This document shows positions 9,397 through 18,286 of a stretch of DNA of 64,000 bases, in pieces. Positions within the stretch are counted from its first letter, which is position 1; each line of letters begins with the position of its first letter. The stretch is from contig JAJRZI010000009.1 of NCBI GenBank assembly GCA_024275295.1, positions 34,615 to 98,614 of the forward strand, given 5' to 3'. The notes under the pieces are model-generated. The model saw nothing but the letters and a program-made list of their open reading frames with translations. It ran no database searches and was not told the DNA's origin. A program made the position numbers and the translations under genes. Origin of the DNA: Gammaproteobacteria bacterium (GTDB lineage Bacteria > Pseudomonadota > Gammaproteobacteria > Chromatiales > Chromatiaceae).

Positions 9397-10347
9397 CCCT
9401 AAAAATTCGAAATACTCTGCAAAGCGCGTCTCACTCAGCATACGGAAGGTATTCCCGCTCACCGGGAAGGTGGCACCCGCTTTGATGACATTCTGCTTAT
9501 CAAATTGAAGCTGGCACTCGTGATGGGGAATGGTGCCTTTGTAGATCACAGCCTGCCCGTAGTTTTCACCGTGAGGCTCCAGATCAGGCAGTTTAAAGAG
9601 TCGATAGGTAGGAGAAAAGAAATTGACATGGTCAATACATTTTGCCACTTCGTCATTATCTATGGTTAACGGGCGATCCTCCACCAGTCGTGGATCCAAA
9701 AACCCTACCTGCTTAGCCAGATTATAAAAATCATTCCAATAGAGGGCACCACTTAGACATTCACCATAAAGAACGGGATCTGCTGCCAACTCCTTTGAAA
9801 TGCGTCGATCTGAATAGACATCAGAGAAATAAATCTCTCCACCTGGCTTCAGGATACGGTAGGCTTCACGTAGAACAGCCTCTTTATCCGGCGAGAGATT
9901 GATAACACAGTTTGAGATAATAATATCAAAGCTGTTATCGGCCAGACCCAGCTCATCCAGGTGCTCAATATAGCCTTTTTTGAACTCAATATTAGGGCGG
10001 CTAAAACCAAACTGCTCCATGTGGTAGTCAATATATTTATTGGCAACAGCAAGCTGCTCATCGGTCATATCCACACCCAGCACATACCCCTGCTCACCAA
10101 CAAGCTGGGAGAGCAGAAAGCAGTCACGGCCAGAGCCACTACCCAGATCAAGGATACGCATGCCCTGCAACAGCTCAGGCATCACCAGACCACAGCCATA
10201 ATAGCGCCCTGCCACCTCTGCATGAATCTTACTCAACCCTTGCTTCACAAAATCAGGCATTGCCGTATCGGTACAGCAGGCATCTGTTTTCAGGTCTTCA
10301 GAAGACTGCAGAACCTTACCGTAATACTCTTTTACTGCATCTTTCAT
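9394..10347 (-). CDS. arsM: Arsenite S-adenosylmethionine methyltransferase, C-terminus cut by TAG
   Basis: A class I SAM methyltransferase with motif I LDLGSGSGRDCFLLSQL and ArsM-type cysteines in DACCTD, SNCVINLSPDK and GECLSGALYWN. It methylates trivalent arsenic using these thiols. The frame is closed by TAG at 9396-9394 after EYFEFLG. Without a gap it continues as NDTHYGIFEGKGMKLPFD and a Cys-rich end (SGGSCCC) to TAA at 9297-9295. That tail is the usual ArsM C-terminus, and the restored length of 350 residues fits the family. The truncated product keeps all catalytic cysteines and may be active. It is divergent from the 79-residue membrane protein gene. Confidence 0.85.
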   Translation of the reverse strand: MKDAVKEYYGKVLQSSEDLKTDACCTDTAMPDFVKQGLSKIHAEVAGRYYGCGLVMPELLQGMRILDLGSGSGRDCFLLSQLVGEQGYVLGVDMTDEQLAVANKYIDYHMEQFGFSRPNIEFKKGYIEHLDELGLADNSFDIIISNCVINLSPDKEAVLREAYRILKPGGEIYFSDVYSDRRISKELAADPVLYGECLSGALYWNDFYNLAKQVGFLDPRLVEDRPLTIDNDEVAKCIDHVNFFSPTYRLFKLPDLEPHGENYGQAVIYKGTIPHHECQLQFDKQNVIKAGATFPVSGNTFRMLSETRFAEYFEFLG

Positions 10348-10436
10348 TCAAGCAATCTCTCTATTTCATCATTAAGCCGGATAGGATACGATTCTCAGTC
10401 CACTCCCCGCAAGCAACCACTGATGATTTTCTTCTT

Positions 10437-10676
10437 ATGAATGAGCCTCAACAACCCCAACGCGCACACAAGTCAGCGGAGCTTGGCGCAAAATCAATGC
10501 TGCTGGGCCTCATCGGTTCAGCAGTAGCCTATTTTGGACTCTGGATTGAATCAGACATGACCGGCCTCATTGGCTGGGGAGCTGTAGGCATCGCCATGCT
10601 GGGCGGACTTATCTCACTCTTCTGGTATGCAGGGGCAAGCATACACCGATTTATAAAGGCTCGAACTGGAGAATAA
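10437..10676 (+). CDS. 79-residue membrane protein, unknown function
   Basis: The protein starts MNEPQQPQRAHKSAELG and has two hydrophobic segments (about 20-38 and 42-66) ending in a short basic tail, so it is a two-helix inner-membrane protein. It is divergent from arsM with 89 bases between the starts. The ATG at 10437 is chosen because the frame upstream has no membrane or family features and would overlap arsM. No family is recognised. A role in arsenic metabolism would be inference from position only. Confidence 0.6.
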   Translation: MNEPQQPQRAHKSAELGAKSMLLGLIGSAVAYFGLWIESDMTGLIGWGAVGIAMLGGLISLFWYAGASIHRFIKARTGE

Positions 10677-10778
10677 TCGTTTCAGTTAATAGCATTGGCC
10701 GCACGTTGTACATATACTTAATCGGATACGATTTTTTGCTGATTCAATCCACCCCCTCTTAACTCCATATCTGAAGCC

Positions 10779-11171
10779 ATGAAAATATCTATCTATACAC
10801 TACTGTTACTTTTCCCCATCAGCATCTGTGCAGCCGAGGCATATAAAATGGATGAAAAAGAGATGCAGGCCATGATGGCACAGATGCAGAAGATGCAAGA
10901 CTGCATGCAGAAGGTTGACCACTCTGAGATTACCGCTGCCGAGCAACGCGCCACAAAGATTGCCGCTGAAGTCAAAGCACTGTGCGCTGATGGAAAGCGC
11001 GACCAGGCACGGGAACGCGTCATTACTTTCAGCAAAAAACTGGCGAAAACCCCAGCCCTGCAGGAGTTAAGACGGTGCAGCGAAATGGCCACCGGCATGA
11101 CGCCCATAATGCCACTGCTGGATCAATACAAGGTCGATAACTTCGCTCAATATGACGTATGCACACAATAA
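10779..11171 (+). CDS. Secreted Cys-containing small protein, unknown function
   Basis: A 130-residue protein with a clear signal peptide (KISIYTLLLLFPISICAAEA, cleavage near residue 20). The mature part is Met- and Gln-rich at first (MDEKEMQAMMAQMQKMQDCMQ), mainly helical, with four cysteines that could form disulfides in the periplasm. The Met-rich start could bind copper(I), but this is only a suggestion. It precedes the formate/nitrite-type channel gene by 33 bases and may be cotranscribed with it. No family name can be given. Confidence 0.65.
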   Translation: MKISIYTLLLLFPISICAAEAYKMDEKEMQAMMAQMQKMQDCMQKVDHSEITAAEQRATKIAAEVKALCADGKRDQARERVITFSKKLAKTPALQELRRCSEMATGMTPIMPLLDQYKVDNFAQYDVCTQ

Positions 11172-11204
11172 AGCTGGCCATTAATCTGCCGGTTAATTGT
11201 TAAT

Positions 11205-11975
11205 ATGGACGCCTACACACCAAAGCAAATTGCGGAGCTGGTCAATAATATTGGCATTAAAAAAGCCGGCCTGCCACTGCTTCAGACCATCACGCTCAGC
11301 ATTCTTGCTGGCGCCTTTATCGCATTTGGCGGCATGTTTTATACCATGGCCATCACGGACAGCACCCTGGGGCTTGGCCCCACTCGCTTGCTGGGCGGAT
11401 TAGCATTCAGCCTGGGATTGGTACTGGTAATTATTGCCGGCGCTGAACTGTTCACCGGCAACAATCTGATCATTATCGCCTGGTCTGAAAAGAAGATAAC
11501 CACCACCCAGCTGCTGCGCAACTGGGGCATTGTCTATGTGGGTAATTTCATTGGCGCACTGGCCTGCGCCTGGTTTATCCACTATTCCGGCACACTTGAT
11601 ATCGCCAATGGCGCAGTAGCAAAAACAGCACTCAATATTGCCCAAGGTAAGGTAGCACTCAGCAGCAGCCAGGCCTTTATTAGAGGCATTCTGTGCAACA
11701 CATTGGTCTGCCTGGCTATCTGGCTATGCTTTGCGGCACACACGGTTTCAGGCAAGATATTGGCTATTCTATTCCCTATCTCAGCCTTCGTGGCCTTAGG
11801 CTTTGAGCACTCGGTTGCCAACATGTACCTCATCCCTATTGGCATGCTTCAGGAAGGCTCAACAATTACACTTATCGATTTTATACAAAACCTTATCCCG
11901 GTTACCTTGGGTAACATCCTTGGTGGCAGCGCTTTTGTCGCATTGGTCTACTGGATTTGCTATCTGCGTAAGTAA
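11205..11975 (+). CDS. Formate/nitrite transporter family channel
   Basis: A 256-residue integral membrane protein with six hydrophobic segments. Family signatures include GGMFYTMAITD in helix 1, GAELFTGNNLIIIAW and GFEHSVANMYLIPIGM, the last containing the conserved FEHSVANM block of FNT channels. FocA/NirC-type proteins move formate, nitrite or hydrosulfide across the inner membrane. The sequence does not decide the substrate; nitrite or hydrosulfide would suit a denitrifying sulfur bacterium. It lies between a small secreted protein and a radical SAM gene on the same strand with short gaps. Confidence 0.88.
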   Translation: MDAYTPKQIAELVNNIGIKKAGLPLLQTITLSILAGAFIAFGGMFYTMAITDSTLGLGPTRLLGGLAFSLGLVLVIIAGAELFTGNNLIIIAWSEKKITTTQLLRNWGIVYVGNFIGALACAWFIHYSGTLDIANGAVAKTALNIAQGKVALSSSQAFIRGILCNTLVCLAIWLCFAAHTVSGKILAILFPISAFVALGFEHSVANMYLIPIGMLQEGSTITLIDFIQNLIPVTLGNILGGSAFVALVYWICYLRK

Positions 11976-12003
11976 TTTGTTATCCCTCATTCCCGTTTAA
12001 ATA

Positions 12004-13284
12004 ATGCCAGCCGCTAACAACTACACACAGAAGTTTTCAGCTATTTGTGAGCAAACTCTATTCCCTCTTCTATCAAAAGAGCTGAAGACCTTTATTAGTG
12101 ACAAGGCACACAGGTATCGTTTTACGCTACAAGAGCTGCGCCAAATCTGTGAGATCTCACGCGACCTTGATATGTGGGAAGAGACCTCCATCCAGCAACT
12201 TTGGATCAATACGCAAATAGAGGACACCACCGGAAAGGCAGCAAAAAAAGCCATAATCAATCAGCTTAAAACAGATTGGTTGACACTTAAGAATAGCGCC
12301 ACTCATTACCCCAAAGAAGAAGAGACCACCCTACCCTTGCAGAAACTCAAACTGGAAACAAGGGAGAAAAAACAACTGGGATTAGGTTATTGCCCAGTGG
12401 CCTCAGAGCGCACACGATGCTGCAATCTGATGACACTTGACGCCATAGATAACTGTGGATTCGACTGCAGTTATTGTAGCATCCAGGCCTTTTATCACGA
12501 AGACAAAGTCTACTTTGATCAAAGCTTTGCTGAAAAGCTACAGGCACTTGAGTTAGACCCTAACCAAATTTACCACATAGGAACAGGGCAATCATCCGAC
12601 TCACTATTATGGGGCAATAAACACGGCATACTGGATGCATTAACAGCCTTTGCCAGAGCCAACCCTAATGTCATTTTAGAGCTAAAAACAAAATCAAAAA
12701 ACATCAACTACCTGCTGGAACATGAAATACCTTCCAATATCATCTGCACATGGTCACTCAACACCCCTACAATCATCAGCAACGAAGAGCATCGTGCAGC
12801 AACGCTGGATGATCGAATTGAAGCCGCCCGAAAAGTAGCCGACAAAGGTATAGTGGTTGGCTTTCATTTCCACCCCATGATCCACTACGACCATTGGAGA
12901 GAGGATTACACCCACATCTTTCACCGCTTGCAGGATTCATTCAAACCTGCAGAAGTGGCACTCATTTCATTCGGCACATTGACCTATACAAAATCTGTAG
13001 TTAAGCAGATTCGCCAACGAGGATTGAAAAGCAAAATATTGCAGCTACCACTGATTAATAGCGATGGTAAATTAAGCTATTCAGAGGAGACAAAACTTGA
13101 GATGTTTTCTCATGCCTACCATAGCTTTACTCAATGGCATGGCAGGGTATTCTTCTATCTATGCATGGAGAATAACAGGCTGTGGCAACCCGTATTTGGT
13201 TATGCCTATCCCTCTAACGAGGATTTCGAATCTGCGATGAAACGCGCATACATGGCAAAAACAGGCGCAGTCATCACAAAATAA
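12004..13284 (+). CDS. Spore photoproduct lyase-like radical SAM protein
   Basis: A 426-residue radical SAM enzyme with the cluster motif C151-x3-C155-x2-C158 in CGFDCSYCSIQ. Other family blocks are LELKTKSKNINYLL, ICTWSLNTP and VVGFHFHPMIHYDHW, all resembling spore photoproduct lyase, which repairs a thymine dimer using a 5'-deoxyadenosyl radical. Homologues occur in non-sporulating proteobacteria where the substrate is not settled. An N-terminal helical region of about 110 residues precedes the core. The gene is AT-richer than the flanking type II secretion genes. It starts 28 bases after the FNT channel and is convergent with gspM. Confidence 0.82.
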   Translation: MPAANNYTQKFSAICEQTLFPLLSKELKTFISDKAHRYRFTLQELRQICEISRDLDMWEETSIQQLWINTQIEDTTGKAAKKAIINQLKTDWLTLKNSATHYPKEEETTLPLQKLKLETREKKQLGLGYCPVASERTRCCNLMTLDAIDNCGFDCSYCSIQAFYHEDKVYFDQSFAEKLQALELDPNQIYHIGTGQSSDSLLWGNKHGILDALTAFARANPNVILELKTKSKNINYLLEHEIPSNIICTWSLNTPTIISNEEHRAATLDDRIEAARKVADKGIVVGFHFHPMIHYDHWREDYTHIFHRLQDSFKPAEVALISFGTLTYTKSVVKQIRQRGLKSKILQLPLINSDGKLSYSEETKLEMFSHAYHSFTQWHGRVFFYLCMENNRLWQPVFGYAYPSNEDFESAMKRAYMAKTGAVITK

Positions 13285-13362
13285 TCATTACTATTTCATT
13301 GTCACAAGCGTCAGTTTCGCCCGTACCTGCCCCGGCTCATCTTCCGCTGAAACATTTATATT

Positions 13363-13785
13363 TTACACCTTGATGCCATAGGTTTTATTGACGGCCATCA
13401 CCCATAAAATCATCTGATCAAAAGAGGCGCCTTCCAGCCAGATCCGGGCTTTGTCGCTGCCTTCAGGGGTAATCCGCTTCATGGATTCCTTAATACCATT
13501 CTGACGACTGGTTTTGCTTATAACAGCAAGCAGTGTGTCTCTTCCTGATCCACTCAGTTTTTTTGCGCCACTTGCATTGGAGCGCAAGGATTTAGCCTCC
13601 TGTGCAACCCCTTCTAAATGTGTTTTAAGATTTTTCTGTGCGGCCACTCTTGTCGTCAACAGATCCCTTTGCTCCATAAAAGGCTCTACCAAAAACAGGT
13701 ATCCTCCCATGACCACAAGCCCAATAACACCAAACCCCAATGCCTTCTTCTCTCGATCCTGGAGCGTCGCCCACCATTTAGTCAT
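13363..13785 (-). CDS. gspM: Type II secretion protein GspM, C-terminus cut by TAA
   Basis: GspM is a bitopic inner-membrane protein that binds GspL in the secretion platform. Here a short cytoplasmic start (MTKWWATLQDREKKALGFG), one membrane helix (about 17-35) and a periplasmic coiled coil plus ferredoxin-like domain are visible. The frame ends at TAA 13365-13363 after KTYGIKV. In the same frame it continues as NINVSAEDEPGQVRAKLTL to TAG at 13293-13291. The restored length of 164 residues matches GspM, and the lost part is the last strand of the periplasmic domain. It lies two bases after gspL and ends the operon. No gspN follows. Confidence 0.82.
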   Translation of the reverse strand: MTKWWATLQDREKKALGFGVIGLVVMGGYLFLVEPFMEQRDLLTTRVAAQKNLKTHLEGVAQEAKSLRSNASGAKKLSGSGRDTLLAVISKTSRQNGIKESMKRITPEGSDKARIWLEGASFDQMILWVMAVNKTYGIKV

Positions 13786-13787
13786 GA

Positions 13788-15023
13788 TTATTTACGCTCC
13801 TGTATCATAATGCGGCCATCCACACCTTCTCTTCGTGATACCGCAGACAGTACTTCAACCTTGATTTCCCGCTCTCGTCCTTGCAGTAGTTTTTGTTGGA
13901 ACACTTCAAACTGACTCAGATCTGACCCCTGCAGGCGCAGATTCAAGATGCCACTTTTGTAATTTAATCCTTCCAGCTGCAGATCCTTCTCTTTATGCAG
14001 CTCTTCGCCACTGATATGAAGCAGGGCAAGAAAGGTATCTGAACCACGCCCATACTGCTGTCGCAGCTCAGCCAATTTTCGATCCGCCTGCTGGCGTTCA
14101 TTACCGCGTATAATTTTGCCTGCATCGGGAAAAGCATCACGATAGAGCGTCTCAATCTCTTGCGCCAGCTTCTTGTCCTCTTTTACCCGTTGCCAGTGGT
14201 TGTACCCCACGCCTCCTAACTGGACAAAACAGGCCAACACCAACAATGCAATTGCAGCGCGCCATGGTTTAACCGTCATTAACGATGCGGCATCCTGCCG
14301 ACTATACTCACCCTGCAAAAGGTTAATACCTGTATTCATTGCCAGGGTAGAAGCCATCATGGCCATCCCGGTCTCCGGCACTGGTGAAATATCCACCTCA
14401 CAGCCAGTCAACTCCAATTGGGTGACATCAGGGGCAACATCTCCGCCATACCACACTCTGAGTTTGGGGGTGTCATCTACTGTACATTCTTTCAGTAGCC
14501 GCTCGACAACAGGCAGCAAGCTGTCCGCTTCCAGCGCCAGCCCCTGATCTCTGCCATAGCGCAGCAGTGCTTTTTTATCCTCAACCAGAATGGTCCAGAC
14601 TCCCTCACTCCATGGCAGCAGCAGTGGCGCAGCATAGGCAGATACGGGTTGGATGCCCAGCTGCATCAATGCATCCAGAGATTGATCCAGCGATTGACGC
14701 CGTATAACCGCCACCGGCATGGCACCTTCTGCATCCTGCACGCCTCTGGCAAAATGGAGATGCTCAACATCTTCGGCCAACTGCTCTTCCACTGCATACG
14801 GCAAGGCCCGGGCAATGCCTGTCGTATTGCGTGTGGGAATGGTTACATGGGTCAGCAGCACATCAACACCCGGCACCAACAGGACAACCTGTCTGTTTTG
14901 ACAGACGCCCGCCAGCTCTTCACCACTGCCACGCCCCACGCCTGACAGGGGTCTGCCTTTGCTGCTGACGGCCAGCCACTCAAACTGGTCATCAGAAAAA
15001 CGGATTAAAATCGGGTCAGCCAC
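13788..15023 (-). CDS. gspL: Type II secretion protein GspL
   Basis: The 411-residue protein matches GspL: an actin-like cytoplasmic domain (about 1-245) that contacts the GspE ATPase, one membrane helix near 255-275 (WRAAIALLVLACFVQLGG) and a periplasmic ferredoxin-like domain to the end. GspL links the ATPase to the inner-membrane platform with GspM. It starts with GTG sharing one base with the gspK stop (TAGTG), showing tight coupling. Confidence 0.88.
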   Translation of the reverse strand: MADPILIRFSDDQFEWLAVSSKGRPLSGVGRGSGEELAGVCQNRQVVLLVPGVDVLLTHVTIPTRNTTGIARALPYAVEEQLAEDVEHLHFARGVQDAEGAMPVAVIRRQSLDQSLDALMQLGIQPVSAYAAPLLLPWSEGVWTILVEDKKALLRYGRDQGLALEADSLLPVVERLLKECTVDDTPKLRVWYGGDVAPDVTQLELTGCEVDISPVPETGMAMMASTLAMNTGINLLQGEYSRQDAASLMTVKPWRAAIALLVLACFVQLGGVGYNHWQRVKEDKKLAQEIETLYRDAFPDAGKIIRGNERQQADRKLAELRQQYGRGSDTFLALLHISGEELHKEKDLQLEGLNYKSGILNLRLQGSDLSQFEVFQQKLLQGREREIKVEVLSAVSRREGVDGRIMIQERK

Positions 15024-16018
15024 TAAAATCTATCCTCTCGCATACGCTGTAGCACCTCTACATCGCCTGTCGGCAGTCGATGCAGCAGGGACACAACAGC
15101 CACCCTGGCCCTGCCTACAGCTACTCTACTATGCAGTTTAAAGTAACTGCTCTCAACACCAAGCCCCTCCCTTGAGGAGGTGGTCAGATTGAAACGCGCC
15201 AAGCCATCTGCCATAAAATCACCAATATTTTTATAGGGTGATACTTTCATTTCATCGACCAGCGCCTCTGCATCCTTATACTGAAAACCCTTGAACCAGC
15301 TCTGCAGCACCTCTGCCTTTGCTGTATTGACATTGAGCGCAACAGGTTGCGGCAGTGCCGTAATAAAACCCGCCAATTGTTTATAGATCTCCAGGGTAAA
15401 ACCTTTAACCAATAACAACTCACTGGGGTGCGCCATCAGGCGATTTGCAGCGCTGTAGGGCGGCTCCTGCGATTGATAGAAATCATCCTCTGCGCCGAAG
15501 TTCCTCGGCACAGCGTCTTCATCCAACCAGTCCAACACCGCATCCACCAGCTCATCCACCGACAGCACATCCAGCTCCAGATTGATCAGCAGTCGTTTGA
15601 AGCGCTCAACATCCTCCTTACTAACGACCAACGGTGGCTGCTGGCCATCGGCCACTTGATCCGACTGATCCTCAGGTCTCTGCAGCAGCCTGTTGATATC
15701 AAACAGACCCTGCTGGTCCTCGATCTTGCCTTCAACCACGCCCCCTTCCACATCATCCTTTATCGGCGTATTCCAGGGTTCATCACGATGATCAACCTCT
15801 GGACTCTCTTTGAGATCCTCCGCCAGCATACCTTTGGCCCAGCTCTCAACGCCAAGCATATACAGCCAGGCCTGATCTGCACGCAAAATATTTTCAGTGC
15901 GGCGGATATCCACCTGCAGGCGCGAGCTGATCGACACGGCGGCAATGGTAGCCGCCGCCACCACCAACAGCACCGTAACCAAGGCGATGCCGGCAGAGTT
16001 TTCCAGTGCTCTGCGCAT
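15023..16018 (-). CDS. gspK: Type II secretion minor pseudopilin GspK
   Basis: The 331-residue GspK has a short leader and a hydrophobic pseudopilin helix (SAGIALVTVLLVVAAATIAAV). The typical Glu at +5 is not evident, as usual for GspK, the tip pseudopilin. The large globular part (about 40-320) includes the acidic ILDLLDEDAVP-like block seen here as VLDWLDEDAVP and a helix-hairpin-helix-like region. GspK caps the pseudopilus with GspI and GspJ. It starts two bases after the gspJ stop. Confidence 0.88.
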   Translation of the reverse strand: MRRALENSAGIALVTVLLVVAAATIAAVSISSRLQVDIRRTENILRADQAWLYMLGVESWAKGMLAEDLKESPEVDHRDEPWNTPIKDDVEGGVVEGKIEDQQGLFDINRLLQRPEDQSDQVADGQQPPLVVSKEDVERFKRLLINLELDVLSVDELVDAVLDWLDEDAVPRNFGAEDDFYQSQEPPYSAANRLMAHPSELLLVKGFTLEIYKQLAGFITALPQPVALNVNTAKAEVLQSWFKGFQYKDAEALVDEMKVSPYKNIGDFMADGLARFNLTTSSREGLGVESSYFKLHSRVAVGRARVAVVSLLHRLPTGDVEVLQRMREDRF

Positions 16019-16020
16019 GA

Positions 16021-16623
16021 CTAAAAAGGCACCTCAAAGGTGCGGGTAATGGTACCCCAATCCTCCAGTACCAGCACCATCTCGACCGCTCTGGGCAATG
16101 TATCCACGCCCACATCGGCACCCGGCACCGGCCAGCTGGACCTCCAGCCGCCCTGTAAAAAACTGAAGCTGATATCACTCACGCCACGCAGCAGCACCCT
16201 CTTCTTGGGAATACTGTTATCGACACGATCCAGCGCAGACCAGACCAGACGCCTCAGCTCACCCTCCCCCCACTGGTAGGCCACCCGGTACAGCCCACTG
16301 CGGCCTGGCCGACGGGGGTGCTCTCTCCCTCCCCGGGTGAAGGCGATCTGGTAATCTGCCCCCGAATCCGCAAACAGCGCCGCCTCCTGCTCACCGTACT
16401 CGCCACGGATGGGGCGCGATGTCATATACTGCATGTCCTGCTGTATCAGCAGCAGCGCCATCTGTAACTCGGTCAATCTCTCCGCCGCCCGCTCTGTGCC
16501 GTTGCGCGCATTCAGCACCGTCTTCAATCCGCCATAGGCCATGATCGACATCACGGAAAAGACCGCCAGCGCAATCAAGACCTCGATCAGCGTAAAGCCC
16601 CGGTTTTTCTGCCCCAACAGCAC
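16021..16623 (-). CDS. gspJ: Type II secretion minor pseudopilin GspJ
   Basis: A 200-residue prepilin-like protein. The cleavage and methylation motif is RGFTLIEVLIALAVFS with Glu at +5, so the prepilin peptidase would cut after Gly. The globular part contains the GspJ-typical LIQQDMQYMTSRPIRGEYG stretch. GspJ is part of the GspI-J-K tip complex. It uses a GTG start sharing one base with the gspI stop (TAGTG). Confidence 0.9.
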   Translation of the reverse strand: MLLGQKNRGFTLIEVLIALAVFSVMSIMAYGGLKTVLNARNGTERAAERLTELQMALLLIQQDMQYMTSRPIRGEYGEQEAALFADSGADYQIAFTRGGREHPRRPGRSGLYRVAYQWGEGELRRLVWSALDRVDNSIPKKRVLLRGVSDISFSFLQGGWRSSWPVPGADVGVDTLPRAVEMVLVLEDWGTITRTFEVPF

Positions 16624-16994
16624 TACTGGTGCACCTCGACATATCCTGTCAGCAGGGCAAGCCGGGCTTCACCGTTCTCCGGCCTGACCGAAACCTCCGC
16701 TTTCAGGACATCGGCATCCGGCGTTGATGAGAGCACAGTACGCCAACGCCAGAGACGCCCGGCCATCTCCTGCTCCCCCTCATCTGTACCCAGGGAGGGC
16801 TTGTCGCTTGTCCGCAGCAGTGCCAGCTGATTCAGCGCCACCCAGTGGGCGATGGTCTTATTTTCAAGATAGGCCTGATTCGAGGTGAAGCTGCCAGCCG
16901 ATTTGACCAGCGCCGCCATGGCGATAGCCAATACCGCCAGCGCCACCAGCACCTCCATGAGACTGAAACCCGCCTGCCTTGCCGCCGGGGTCAC
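16623..16994 (-). CDS. gspI: Type II secretion minor pseudopilin GspI
   Basis: A 123-residue pseudopilin with the motif QAGFSLMEVLVALAVLAIAM, Glu at +5, and the family block IAHWVALNQLALLR in its small globular domain. Its size is normal for GspI, which nucleates the tip complex. GTG start overlaps the gspH stop as GTGA. Confidence 0.9.
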   Translation of the reverse strand: MTPAARQAGFSLMEVLVALAVLAIAMAALVKSAGSFTSNQAYLENKTIAHWVALNQLALLRTSDKPSLGTDEGEQEMAGRLWRWRTVLSSTPDADVLKAEVSVRPENGEARLALLTGYVEVHQ

Positions 16995-17581
16995 CGCTCC
17001 GGCTCCGGAAAACGCACCTCGACCTCGCCGTTCTCATCGGTTTCAATCACCGTTGGCTCAGACTGATCAACAGCATGGATGCGTAGCTCGAAGGGGGTCA
17101 TTTCACCGCTGTCATAGAAAATAATGGAGGGTTCCGGCTGCTCCGCTTTTTTCCCCAGGTCATCTTTTTTTACATTGGCCTCAACAGGAGGGAGCAGCTT
17201 GCCATCCTGCCACAGAGCCAAACGCCACCCCTGGGGCAACTGGTGACGTTGCAACAGATCATCGCCTTCGACAGTCAGCCAATATTTTTCGCCCGCTGAA
17301 ACAAAGTAATAGGCGTTCGCCTCAATCAAAAGACCAATAGGGGCACCGTCAAGAATAGCCTGCTGTGCGGCCAGGGTTGACAGTCGCTGCAACCGTCTTG
17401 TCTCATCCTCCAGTGACTGTGCAGCGCCTCCGAAACCGACCATCAGCTTTACAAATCCCGCCGAGATCAGCGAGATGATAAAAACAACAATCAGCAACTC
17501 CAGCAGGGTGAACCCGACTCTTTGGCGCCGCAGGGAAGGAAATGAATGCATCAACGGGCCGGACGACACGCTTCCAGCCAC
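16991..17581 (-). CDS. gspH: Type II secretion minor pseudopilin GspH
   Basis: A 196-residue pseudopilin. The motif VGFTLLELLIVVFIISLISA gives Glu at +5, and the rest is a beta-rich domain as in GspH, which connects the tip complex to the GspG shaft. The GTG at 17581 is preceded by GGAG at suitable distance; an ATG at 17551 would give a shorter leader and is also possible. It starts four bases after the gspG stop. Confidence 0.87.
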   Translation of the reverse strand: MAGSVSSGPLMHSFPSLRRQRVGFTLLELLIVVFIISLISAGFVKLMVGFGGAAQSLEDETRRLQRLSTLAAQQAILDGAPIGLLIEANAYYFVSAGEKYWLTVEGDDLLQRHQLPQGWRLALWQDGKLLPPVEANVKKDDLGKKAEQPEPSIIFYDSGEMTPFELRIHAVDQSEPTVIETDENGEVEVRFPEPER

Positions 17582-17584
17582 CGG

Positions 17585-18046
17585 CTACTCCGCAGCCCAG
17601 TTCCCAATATCAGCATTAATGCCTTGGCCACCCGGCGCATTGTCCGCGCCAAATGAGTAGAGATCATAAGCACCATGCGTTCCAGGCTGGAGATAATTAT
17701 AGTTATTGCCCCAGGGATCTTTTGGCACACGATCAATATAACCACCCTCCTGATAGCGAGCGCCACTGGACAGGCTTCCTGGTGCTGTGACCAGCGCCTC
17801 TATTCCCTGATCGGTGGTGGGGTAGGTAAAATTGTCCAGACGGTACAGATCCAACGCTGCAGAGAGCGCACGAATATCCGACTGCACCTTGGTGATACGT
17901 GCCTCATCAGGCTTACCCATAATTTTAGGCACCACAATAGCCGCCAGGATACTCAGAATAACCACAACTACCATCACCTCAATCAAAGTGAAACCTGACT
18001 CCCCCCTCTCCCAGCTGCACTTACGCCTTTTGGCAAACATCTCCAC
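17585..18046 (-). CDS. gspG: Type II secretion major pseudopilin GspG
   Basis: A 153-residue major pseudopilin. The cleavage region SGFTLIEVMVVVVILSILAA carries Glu at +5. The globular domain shows the GspG calcium-site and C-terminal signatures DPWGNNYNYL and YDLYSFGADNAPGG, plus YPTTDQGIEAL. It polymerises into the periplasmic pseudopilus that pushes substrates through GspD. A strong GGAGGT lies just upstream and serves either GTG at 18046 or ATG at 18040. It is the first gene of the minus-strand gspGHIJKLM operon, divergent from gspC. The 240-base gap between them is AT-rich and presumably holds both promoters; no gene was seen there. Confidence 0.93.
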   Translation of the reverse strand: MEMFAKRRKCSWERGESGFTLIEVMVVVVILSILAAIVVPKIMGKPDEARITKVQSDIRALSAALDLYRLDNFTYPTTDQGIEALVTAPGSLSSGARYQEGGYIDRVPKDPWGNNYNYLQPGTHGAYDLYSFGADNAPGGQGINADIGNWAAE

Positions 18047-18286
18047 CTTACCTCCATAAATATCAAGGGCTAAAATCCCGGCCAGACACTAAAACATCCC
18101 TTCCCGGATTAAAAAACGTAGCCTACCATTAATAGCCTCTATCAGGCATTATATTGGCATTAGTTAAAGATAATCTTCAGCATAAAATTAAAACCAGATC
18201 GCAGATATATTAATGGTATTTGCTAAGGTAATAGTCATTCACATCTATACTATAGCTTTAGATTCGCAAGAGACCTGAAACAACCG

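Noticed and set aside
10378..10735. Repeated GGATACGAT element near 10385 and 10725
   Set aside because: Only about nine bases are shared and no symmetry or promoter spacing supports a function; chance is likely.
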